Assembly: GCA_044348085.1 (NCBI GenBank)
Contig: JBIKTM010000033.1
Coordinates: forward strand, 1-13,093
Source: Verrucolacustris sp044348085
GTDB lineage: Bacteria > Verrucomicrobiota > Verrucomicrobiia > Methylacidiphilales > Verrucolacustridaceae
Length of the DNA: 13,093 nt
Direction: 5' to 3'
The translations under genes were made by a program, and so were the position numbers. A model generated the notes under the pieces. It was given only the letters and a program-made list of their open reading frames with translations, made no database searches and was not told where the DNA came from. Below, piece by piece: positions 7,813-13,093 of the stretch (the first letter of the stretch is position 1; every line of letters starts with the position of its first letter).

Positions 7813-8028
7813 TCAATTTTCCTCACTTCCTGCGGCCGTTTCAATCTTCTGAATAGACTGGGAAACATAGCTTTCCTTCTCTTTCTTTTGCATCCAGATC
7901 CAGCCTGTAAATATAAGCGTGCCCGCCAATATCCCCATGAACAAAAATCGGGCTTCTAGGATAAATCCCAACGGCAGGCCTGCCCCGCGATAATTCCTGT
8001 GTCCTATTAAGACTCGAAGCATCTCCAT
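7813..8028 (-). CDS. Small single-pass membrane protein, unknown
   Basis: A 71-aa frame, not recognised. It has an N-terminal basic part (RVLIGHRNYRG), one likely membrane helix at about 24-46 (LEARFLFMGILAGTLIFTGWIWM), then a charged KKEKE segment and a hydrophilic tail ending in GSEEN. This topology looks like a real membrane peptide rather than a shadow, and it is the only plausible gene between truA and nagZ (7734-8086). ATG 8028 and ATG 8022 are both possible; neither has a clear Shine-Dalgarno. It lies 58 nt downstream of nagZ in the same direction, and that spacer is AT-rich with TGACA/TGTCA repeats, so it may have its own promoter or ride on nagZ transcripts. No function is proposed. 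Confidence 0.5.
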   Translation of the reverse strand: MEMLRVLIGHRNYRGAGLPLGFILEARFLFMGILAGTLIFTGWIWMQKKEKESYVSQSIQKIETAAGSEEN

Positions 8029-8056
8029 CGCTGAAGAATCGGAAAATTTAGAAATC

Positions 8057-8089
8057 TGTCAGGAACTTTTTTGTGACATTTTTTTGTCA
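8057..8089. repeat. TGTCA/TGACA inverted repeat cluster with T-tracts
   Basis: Three five-base half-sites lie in a row: TGTCA 8057-8061, TGACA 8074-8078, TGTCA 8085-8089. The last two form a 16-bp palindrome with a six-T spacer; the first two form another with a 12-base spacer. The cluster overlaps the nagZ stop codon and lies 29-61 nt before the start of the small membrane protein gene; on the - strand it also reads TTGACA, a perfect -35 hexamer, though no -10 box follows at 17 nt. It could be an operator, a weak hairpin or chance in AT-rich DNA. The stems are too short for a confident intrinsic terminator. Confidence 0.3.
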
Positions 8090-9172
8090 AATCCCCTTCA
8101 CCCTTTCCCTCAACACCTTCGTCGCCTCGTTCGCCTCCTTCCATCCTTTCTTATCGAAAACATCAGACGGCCTAAAAAGGGTTCGTCCAAACTTCTCCAC
8201 CGATTCCACCGCCCCCGCCCACTCCTTTTCGGGCATCTCCGCCAACGCATCCTGCGCAATCTCCACACAAGCCGGATTATGACAAATCAGCAAAATCTCC
8301 TCTCCAGCCCGCACCGCCTGCCTCGAGGCCTCGGCACTACCATAGCGGTTAGCAATTGCCCCCATCTCCAAATCATCCGTCATCACAAGTCCACGATACC
8401 CAAGCGTTTCTTTTAAAAGCCCCGTCACAATATCCCGATTCAAACTGGCCGGGCCCGAGTTCTTGCCCCAGGCGGGAAACTGAGCATGTCCCACCATAAT
8501 AGAATCACACTGGTTACCCACCTCACGAAAAACGGAAAGCTCCTCCTCCATCTGCGCCCTTGTTCGATCGACCAAAGGCAGATCCCCGTGCGGATCCAAT
8601 CCGCAAAAGGTGTATCCCGGAAAATGCTTTCCCGTTCCCTTTACCCCCTCCTCCTGCATCCCCTTCAAGAACTCTCCCGCCCGTCGAATCACCTCACGTG
8701 GATTCCCGCCAAAACAACGCCCCGCCAGTGAATTATCGATCCCCGCTCGTTCCGGTGGCGCATAGTCGAGTACGGGGGCCAAATTGAGATTCAGCCCCAC
8801 CAGCTTCATCACCCGTCCAGTCAACCGCCCATGCTCATAAAACCATTCCTCTTTACCTGCCTTGGCCAACTCCTCTCCCGACGGGGGCCTCTCCCCCATC
8901 ACCGCCAATCGCGCCACCCGACCACCCTCTTGATCCACCGTCATGATTGCAGGGTGCTTCACTAAATCGGCACACTCCTTGACCAAACCATGGAACTGGC
9001 CTGCCTCTGCCATGTTTCTTGTAAAGAAAATGAATCCGCCAGGCTGTACCCGCCGGATCAAATCTCTCAGCCCGTCTGTGAGCTCGGGCCCGGGTAGACC
9101 CATGACAATTAGTCGGCCGGCTGGATGCACTTTCACCCTATTGGCTCTAAGGAATTTCCGTCCACTACGCAC
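8087..9172 (-). CDS. nagZ: Beta-N-acetylhexosaminidase, glycoside hydrolase family 3 (NagZ-like)
   Basis: Releases GlcNAc from anhydro-muropeptides in peptidoglycan recycling if it acts like NagZ. It has 361 residues, a single GH3 barrel domain as in NagZ (about 340 aa), without the second domain of GH3 beta-glucosidases. Motifs: GGFIFFTRN (45-53), VDQEGGRVARL (79-89), LAPVLDYAP, KHFPGYTFCGLDPH (182-195) and VMTDDLEMGA (264-273) with the nucleophile Asp. NagZ's canonical KHFPGHGxxxxDSH is changed to GYT and DPH, but the spacing and the general-acid His195 are kept. Start: GTG 9172 has a textbook AGGAGGTG eight bases upstream; longer frames to 9337 would cover the divergent RelE-like gene. There is no signal peptide, so it is cytosolic. 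The small membrane protein gene follows. Confidence 0.88.
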   Translation of the reverse strand: MRSGRKFLRANRVKVHPAGRLIVMGLPGPELTDGLRDLIRRVQPGGFIFFTRNMAEAGQFHGLVKECADLVKHPAIMTVDQEGGRVARLAVMGERPPSGEELAKAGKEEWFYEHGRLTGRVMKLVGLNLNLAPVLDYAPPERAGIDNSLAGRCFGGNPREVIRRAGEFLKGMQEEGVKGTGKHFPGYTFCGLDPHGDLPLVDRTRAQMEEELSVFREVGNQCDSIMVGHAQFPAWGKNSGPASLNRDIVTGLLKETLGYRGLVMTDDLEMGAIANRYGSAEASRQAVRAGEEILLICHNPACVEIAQDALAEMPEKEWAGAVESVEKFGRTLFRPSDVFDKKGWKEANEATKVLRERVKGI

Positions 9173-9180
9173 GCTCAATC

Positions 9181-9188
9181 CACCTCCT
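9181..9188 (-). promoter_or_regulatory. Strong Shine-Dalgarno fixing the nagZ start
   Basis: On the - strand these bases read AGGAGGTG, a near-complete anti-16S match, eight bases before GTG 9172. This decides the start among several in-frame GTG codons (9172, 9136, 9130). The leader just upstream (to about 9214) is very G-rich. It is the best ribosome binding site in the window, in contrast to the + strand genes, most of which have none. Confidence 0.75.
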
Positions 9189-9233
9189 CCAGCCTCGACC
9201 TCCCCCCTCCTATCCCGTACTCTTTTCCTGCGT

Positions 9234-9599
9234 ATGGCCACCTTCCAAATCATTTTTACTCCAGCGAGTTCGTCCGAAATCACGCAATTACCCACCCCGC
9301 TGCAGGTAGAAGTTCTCAGGGAATTTGATGTCCTCACCTCCGATTTTTTAGAAAAACATCCCGATCGGTTCGGCGTCGTCCGCTGCCCTGACCGAACTCT
9401 CTATCGCTATCGTGCTGGAGAGTACCGTATCTACTTTGAAAAAACCTCAAAAGGACTCACCATCCACCGCGTCCTTCACAAAAACTCTCTTAAGGACTTT
9501 GCTTTTCGCTCCCAACTTCCCCTTTCAGAAGACGAGGTTCTTGCCGAAAACCCTAAATTCTGGGAATTGATCAATTCGGGCGAAACCGGAAAGAAGTAA
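9234..9599 (+). CDS. RelE/ParE-like (cytotoxic translational repressor-like) protein
   Basis: A 121-aa protein. The C-terminal half has a RelE/ParE-type toxin pattern: CPDRTLYRYRAGEYRIYFE (51-69) gives the central beta strands with Arg and Tyr, followed by GLTIHRVLHKNSLKDFAFR (74-92). The N-terminus carries a helical segment (LQVEVLREFDVLTSDFLEK) and the C-terminus an acidic helix (SEDEVLAENPKFWELI). I recall similar proteins in Verrucomicrobiota annotated as toxin-family proteins, but toxicity is unproven here. No antitoxin-like gene is adjacent: upstream is divergent nagZ, and 3 nt downstream is the SAM hydroxide adenosyltransferase. ATG 9234 is the start; it has no Shine-Dalgarno, and TACTCT at 9218-9223 could be a -10. 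The longer open frame upstream is a shadow of nagZ. Confidence 0.6.
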   Translation: MATFQIIFTPASSSEITQLPTPLQVEVLREFDVLTSDFLEKHPDRFGVVRCPDRTLYRYRAGEYRIYFEKTSKGLTIHRVLHKNSLKDFAFRSQLPLSEDEVLAENPKFWELINSGETGKK

Positions 9600-9602
9600 T
9601 CT

Positions 9603-10454
9603 ATGCACCGCATGCTACTCCTTCTCCTTGCCCTTTCCCCTTGGCTCGTCGGATGCCAATCTTCCAAACATATGCCCCACCTGATCGCCCTTTTTACCGA
9701 TTTTGGCCCCAGTGACCCTTACGTCGGCCAGCTCAAAGGTGCAATCAAGACGATTTCTCCATCGGTTGAAATCCTCGATCTCTCCCACTCCAACGCAGCG
9801 TTCGATATATCCGCCGCCTCCTACCTACTCGCAAAATCCACTCGAACGCTACCCCCTGGCTCCATCGTCATTGCCGTCGTGGATCCGGGTGTGGGCTCTT
9901 CTCGTGCAGGCCTTGCCGTTCGCACTCAAGCAGGACGAATCTACCTCGCCCCCGACAACGGAATCCTAACCGAGGTTTTAGCTCGGGAAGGGGTTTCCGA
10001 AGCTCGAACTCTTTCTCCAGCCACGGATTCCGTATCCGCCACGTTCCACGCTCGTGATATTTTTGGCCCTACAGCCGCACGATTGGTCAATTCAGGCTCT
10101 TTCGAATCTACAGGGCCCAAGGCAGAAAAGATCCTTCGCCTGCCCCGCAATACTGCCACGGTTATGACAAGCCTCGCCAAAGGCCAAGTTCTCTTTGTCG
10201 ATCACTACGGAAATATTCTCACCAACATTCCCGGGTCTGAACTCGGAAAGTTAAAAGTGGGTCAACTTCTCAGCCTAACCATCAAAGGCAAGTCCCTCTC
10301 CCTACCTTATCTGCGTACGTATGCCGACGCCCCTGCCAATCGCCCCTTCGCCCTAATCAACAGCGATGGTGAATTCGAAATCGCCATCAATCAGGGAAAC
10401 GCCGCACGAGAGCTCGGGATCAAGGCTAGCGATCCCGTTGTGCTGAAACTGTAA
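9603..10454 (+). CDS. SAM hydroxide adenosyltransferase (DUF62 family), putative lipoprotein
   Basis: A 283-aa member of the DUF62/chlorinase-fluorinase superfamily, whose hydrolase branch splits S-adenosylmethionine to adenosine and methionine using water. Motifs: FTDFGPSDPYVGQLKGAI (31-48), VVDPGVGSSR (92-101), YLAPDNGILT (114-123), TFHARDIFGP (147-156), VLFVDHYGNILTNI and EIAINQGNAA. The hydrolase triad Asp-Arg-His appears intact as Asp94, Arg101 and His149. The N-terminus is odd: the first 17 residues form a leucine-rich signal ending in a lipobox LVGC (Cys18), suggesting export and lipidation. ATG 9603 has GGAAAGAAG upstream and lies 3 nt after the RelE-like stop. If translation instead began at ATG 9672 (Met24, just before the core) the protein would be cytosolic, but that site has no ribosome binding site. 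Confidence 0.88.
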   Translation: MHRMLLLLLALSPWLVGCQSSKHMPHLIALFTDFGPSDPYVGQLKGAIKTISPSVEILDLSHSNAAFDISAASYLLAKSTRTLPPGSIVIAVVDPGVGSSRAGLAVRTQAGRIYLAPDNGILTEVLAREGVSEARTLSPATDSVSATFHARDIFGPTAARLVNSGSFESTGPKAEKILRLPRNTATVMTSLAKGQVLFVDHYGNILTNIPGSELGKLKVGQLLSLTIKGKSLSLPYLRTYADAPANRPFALINSDGEFEIAINQGNAARELGIKASDPVVLKL

Positions 10455-10460
10455 TTCGCG

Positions 10461-10844
10461 TCAGCCCCGCTTATTCCAATCGAATACGCCCTTTTTGTAG
10501 GCGTAGAGATGCCCCACCTCCACCAAAAGTACGAACGTCAGCATCAGAACAAATACCTGCCACCCTAAACCGCTCTCCTTAAATCCGATCAAGCTGACAG
10601 CCCACGGATACATAAAAATTACCTCGATATCGAAAAGAATAAAAATCATCGCAACGAGATAGAACTTCACCGAAAAACGCGCTGAGGGAGATCCGATCGG
10701 GTCTTTACCACACTCATACGCCATGTCCTTGCCCCTATTCCTACGACCCACTTTTCCAATCAGGATGCCCAGACCAATTCCTCCTAAAGCAATGGCTAAG
10801 GCCATTCCTAAGGAAAAAAGGACGGGGATAAATTCGCGAATCAC
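10461..10844 (-). CDS. nuoA: NADH-quinone oxidoreductase subunit A
   Basis: A small membrane subunit of respiratory complex I. It has 127 aa and three membrane helices (about 5-30, 60-82, 93-113). The conserved loop between helices one and two is clear: MAYECGKDPIGS then RFSVKFYLVAMIF and FDIEVIFMYPWA. The start is GTG 10844, preceded by AGGACAAGAGG. The gene stands alone: the next gene in its direction is on the opposite strand 6 nt past its stop, and upstream is a divergent EamA gene, so no nuoB follows as it does in the usual nuo operon. It may belong to a scattered nuo set. The identity is firm. Confidence 0.94.
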   Translation of the reverse strand: MIREFIPVLFSLGMALAIALGGIGLGILIGKVGRRNRGKDMAYECGKDPIGSPSARFSVKFYLVAMIFILFDIEVIFMYPWAVSLIGFKESGLGWQVFVLMLTFVLLVEVGHLYAYKKGVFDWNKRG

Positions 10845-10890
10845 CCTCTTGTCCTAACGACACTGGCGCCCACAATCAAGCCTCGCCCTT

Positions 10891-10914
10891 TGCACCCCAA
10901 AGCCTTTGGGTGCA
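10891..10914. repeat. Hairpin-forming inverted repeat between nuoA and the EamA gene
   Basis: Left arm TGCACCCCAAA and right arm TTTGGGTGCA are complementary over 10 bp apart from one bulged C, with a GCC loop. No T-run follows on either strand, so it is not a standard terminator. It lies 47 nt upstream of the nuoA GTG and ends 10 nt before the EamA ATG at 10925, so it could be an operator shared by the divergent pair or a leader hairpin masking EamA initiation. Confidence 0.6.
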
Positions 10915-10924
10915 TTCTTCCCGA

Positions 10925-11818
10925 ATGCCTCTGGCCTTACCTCTTCTCGCGTCGCTGCTTTACGCCGTTGGCTCATGGGGGCTGAAACTGGGCCTCCGTC
11001 GCGGAGCCCGCCCCAGCATGGTCACCGCCCTATCCAATCTCTCGATGGCCGGTTGGTCCGCGCCCCTCATTTTCTTTTTTCCAGGACAACCCAACGCTTA
11101 CGGATTTTGGGGCGCTATTCTTGCCGGAACCGCTCTCTTTCTGGGCCGTATCTGCGCCATCCGCGCCCTTTCTCATGGCGACCTATCCCATGCCACACCT
11201 CTTCTGGGCACAAAAACCGTTTTTGTTGCCGTTCTAACCTCTTTGTTTTTGGAGGATCCGATCACCCCAGGACTTATGGCAGGAGCCGTTCTCACCAGCC
11301 TTGCCGTGGCGCTTCTTTCCATCACCCCCACTCCCATGGCGAAATCCTGGTGGCCTAGAAAATTCGACCGGGCCACAACTCTCTGGGCTCTCCTCGCCGC
11401 CTTCTTTTTTGCCCTGACCGACATCGTAGTCCAAAAATTTGCCCGCCTCCTGGGAGTTGGCTGGTTTCAACCCCTGATGTTTTCCACCCTTGCCCTCTTG
11501 ACCCCTTTGCTGTTTTTCTCCCGCCTTCGTCACCCAAGTTCGCTCCAGGCCCTTCTTCCTGCTTCCTCACGCCCAAGCACGATTGGCGGTTCCGCAGTGA
11601 TCGGTTTTCAGACTTCCTTGGTGATTTTGGTCATCGGAATTTTTGGTCATGCCACTGCCACAAACGTCGTTTACGCCGCCCGGGGTCTCTGGGCCGTTCT
11701 ACTGGAAGGAGCCGCCGGGGGAGGGGCGGCCGCAAACGATCGCCGGATTCTTATTCTCCGCCTCACAGGGGCGGCACTCCTACTGGCGGCCGTCGCGTTG
11801 GCCGTTGGCTCTCTTTAA
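10925..11818 (+). CDS. EamA/DMT-family transporter
   Basis: A 297-aa very hydrophobic protein with about ten predicted membrane helices in two EamA repeats (about 5-135 and 155-295), typical of drug/metabolite transporter superfamily permeases. The first repeat includes LLASLLYAVGSWGLKLGLRR and the LSHGDLSHATPLLGTKTVF stretch, the second LWALLAAFFFALTDIVVQKF. Substrate unknown. ATG 10925 is chosen because the first helix begins right after it; GTG 10910 in frame would overlap the hairpin. There is no Shine-Dalgarno. Its TAA overlaps, within a TTAA, the stop of the convergent SMR-like gene, itself a smaller DMT-superfamily protein. Confidence 0.85.
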   Translation: MPLALPLLASLLYAVGSWGLKLGLRRGARPSMVTALSNLSMAGWSAPLIFFFPGQPNAYGFWGAILAGTALFLGRICAIRALSHGDLSHATPLLGTKTVFVAVLTSLFLEDPITPGLMAGAVLTSLAVALLSITPTPMAKSWWPRKFDRATTLWALLAAFFFALTDIVVQKFARLLGVGWFQPLMFSTLALLTPLLFFSRLRHPSSLQALLPASSRPSTIGGSAVIGFQTSLVILVIGIFGHATATNVVYAARGLWAVLLEGAAGGGAAANDRRILILRLTGAALLLAAVALAVGSL

Positions 11819-12144
11819 GCCCGCCCCAACTGCAACATCACTAACCCCACCCCCGTCAACGCGAGCCCACCTAATTGCATGGCCGTGACGGGCGCCTTGA
11901 ACCACCACCAAGCGGCCAACTGCAACAGGACAAAACCCGATCCCAGCGTGAAGGCATAAACCAGTTGGGGGCTTTCCTCACGCAAGGCGTAGGTGATCAG
12001 CACAGGACAACCAAACCCCGTCACATTCCCAGCCAAAAACCATAGCCACCATTCTGTTCCGCTCTTGGAGGCGGCCATTTTGAAAAGAAGATTGGATCCG
12101 GCCATCGAGGCCGCGTAGCCCAAAACCAAAAAGAAGAATTTCAC
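11815..12144 (-). CDS. Small 4-TM SMR/EamA-like membrane protein
   Basis: A 109-aa protein with four likely membrane helices, the size and layout of small multidrug resistance (EmrE-type) proteins. Similarity is clearest in the second half, where VYAFTLGSGFVLLQLAAWWWF and LGGLALTGVGLVMLQL parallel EmrE helices 3 and 4. Helix one (FFLVLGYAASMAGSNLLFKM) lacks the membrane glutamate that EmrE uses to bind substrate and protons, so a classic proton/drug antiporter role is doubtful; it may be an ArnE/F-like or partner subunit. GTG 12144 is the likely start: it lies 13 nt after the aldo/keto reductase stop, and upstream residues are a shadow of that gene. The ribosome binding site is poor (AGG adjoining the codon), suggesting coupling. 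Confidence 0.7.
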   Translation of the reverse strand: MKFFFLVLGYAASMAGSNLLFKMAASKSGTEWWLWFLAGNVTGFGCPVLITYALREESPQLVYAFTLGSGFVLLQLAAWWWFKAPVTAMQLGGLALTGVGLVMLQLGRA

Positions 12145-12157
12145 CCTAAAAAATGGC

Positions 12158-13093
12158 TCAGGCCACTGCCGAACCGCCACAACACGCCCCGTCTTGATGC
12201 CCAGGCTGTGCATGCATGGCATAAGCCGCACCCCCCATCCTGTCACACCACTCTGCGAACGCCTTACGCTCATCTGGCTCCATGGGAGCCTTCGACGCCG
12301 CCACCACCGCCTGATCCACATACTCAAACTGATCCACCCCGATCAGATGGGTACACACTTCGGGATAGCTAAGCGCGTACCGCATCACTTTCTCGGCTGT
12401 CATCAATCCCTTCTGGCTCGCCCGCTTACTGCCACCAAATCCCTTCATTCCAATCACCGCAATTTGTCTTTTGCCTAGCTCAGGGATGATTTCGGTTTCG
12501 AATTTTCTCGAGTCCAGTGTTCCTAAAGCTGAAACAGGCTGAAGGGATGCATCAAAAGGGTAACCCCCATCCAAAATTTTGCGGTGCACGGCTGGGTCCG
12601 TGTGACCTGTAAATCCCAAATATCGTACCTTTCCCTGTTTTTTCGCCAGATCAAACGCCTCGGCAGCACCCCCAGGTCCGTAAAACTTGTCTACCTCCTC
12701 CGCTTTTTCTACCTGGTGCAACATCCACAGATCCAACCGATCGGTTTTCAACCGCCGAAGTGAATCTTCCAGATACTTCATCGCCCCCTCTTTGCCTCCA
12801 TCAGGCAAAGATTTTGCGTGGGTGCAACACTTCGACATAATAAATGTTTTATCCCGAATCCCACTCAGAGCTTGCCCCATCCACTCTTCCGCACGGCCCC
12901 CGTGATAACACCAAGCATTGTCAAAAAAAGTTACGCCCCGATCTACCGCCTCATGCGCAATCCTTGTCGCCTCGGGAATGTCTTTGGCCAACCCCAAAGT
13001 ATGACCTCCGAAGCCAAGAACACTCACCCTCTCGTCATACCGGCCAAACTTCCGGGTTGGAACCCCCCCGCCAACCGCCCAGCTCTTCGCCAA
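12158..13093 (-). CDS. Aldo/keto reductase, N-terminus outside the window
   Basis: NAD(P)H-dependent carbonyl reductase family. 311 residues are visible; the 5' end runs off the right edge. The catalytic tetrad is present by position: Asp58 and Tyr63 in FFDNAWCYHGG, Lys88 in FIMSK, and His126 in LDLWMLHQ. Later strands fit the barrel (VRYLGFTGH, IAVIGMKGFGG, CTHLIGVDQFE). The visible first residues (AKSWAVGGGVPTRKFG) look like the end of a twin-arginine-type signal before the barrel, as seen in some exported relatives, but that is inference as the RR motif would be outside. The C-terminus is Cys/Gly-rich (DGACCGGSAVA), too sparse for an iron-sulfur domain. The SMR-like gene follows 13 nt later, probably in the same operon. 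Substrate unknown. Confidence 0.88.
   Translation of the reverse strand: MAKSWAVGGGVPTRKFGRYDERVSVLGFGGHTLGLAKDIPEATRIAHEAVDRGVTFFDNAWCYHGGRAEEWMGQALSGIRDKTFIMSKCCTHAKSLPDGGKEGAMKYLEDSLRRLKTDRLDLWMLHQVEKAEEVDKFYGPGGAAEAFDLAKKQGKVRYLGFTGHTDPAVHRKILDGGYPFDASLQPVSALGTLDSRKFETEIIPELGKRQIAVIGMKGFGGSKRASQKGLMTAEKVMRYALSYPEVCTHLIGVDQFEYVDQAVVAASKAPMEPDERKAFAEWCDRMGGAAYAMHAQPGHQDGACCGGSAVA

Noticed and set aside
8057..8085. Intrinsic terminator on the + strand (hairpin then T7)
   Set aside because: The stem is only 5 bp and AT-rich, and no + strand gene ends just upstream; truA ends over 300 bases away.
8943..9233. Upstream extension of the RelE-like gene
   Set aside because: It is antisense to nagZ and its divergent leader; the protein-like pattern begins at ATG 9234.
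9173..9337. N-terminal extension of nagZ
   Set aside because: It would overlap the divergent RelE-like gene, and a strong AGGAGGTG lies eight bases before GTG 9172.
12145..12327. Upstream extension of the SMR-like gene
   Set aside because: It is a shadow of the aldo/keto reductase C-terminus in another frame; hydrophobic helix one begins right after GTG 12144.
1..13093. CRISPR array, tRNA/rRNA genes, insertion sequence, prophage or defence island
   Set aside because: No regularly spaced repeats, cloverleaf-like sequence, transposase, integrase or terminal inverted repeats were seen.

Overview
The window reads as ordinary chromosomal DNA from a Gram-negative bacterium. An outer-membrane PagL-type protein, a lipobox lipoprotein and a NagZ-type muropeptide hydrolase all point to a diderm cell. 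The LOG-family C-terminal extension, the RelE-like protein and the gene mix recall Verrucomicrobiota (Opitutae-like), but that placement is by recollection of families and is only moderately sure. No rRNA, tRNA, CRISPR array, insertion sequence, phage gene or recognised defence system was found. The + strand is strikingly C-rich whichever strand is coding, so the - strand is probably the replication leading strand.

Layout. 1-311 (+) is the tail of a LOG-family nucleotide-binding protein. It meets, tail to tail, dnaE (308-3826, -), the replicative polymerase alpha subunit. Divergent from dnaE, a tightly packed + strand run of six genes covers 3952-7733: rpsU, birA, trpA, ruvX, a PagL-like lipid A deacylase gene and truA. 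Spacing and overlaps suggest one operon mixing translation, cofactor attachment, tryptophan synthesis, rRNA/tRNA maturation and outer-membrane remodelling. Next, on the - strand, come a small unknown membrane protein (7813-8028) and nagZ (8087-9172). Divergent from nagZ is a two-gene + unit: a RelE/ParE-like protein (9234-9599) and, 3 nt later, a SAM hydroxide adenosyltransferase that appears to carry a lipoprotein signal (9603-10454). Then follow nuoA standing alone (10461-10844, -), a 10-TM EamA transporter (10925-11818, +), and a - strand pair: a truncated-at-window-edge aldo/keto reductase (12158-13093) followed by a 4-TM SMR-like protein (11815-12144).

I do not see a clearly new multi-gene system. 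The best leads are the apparently exported SAM-hydrolysing enzyme with its RelE-like neighbour, the solitary nuoA, the birA gene whose only canonical start codons lie inside rpsU, and a near-perfect hairpin between nuoA and the EamA gene.
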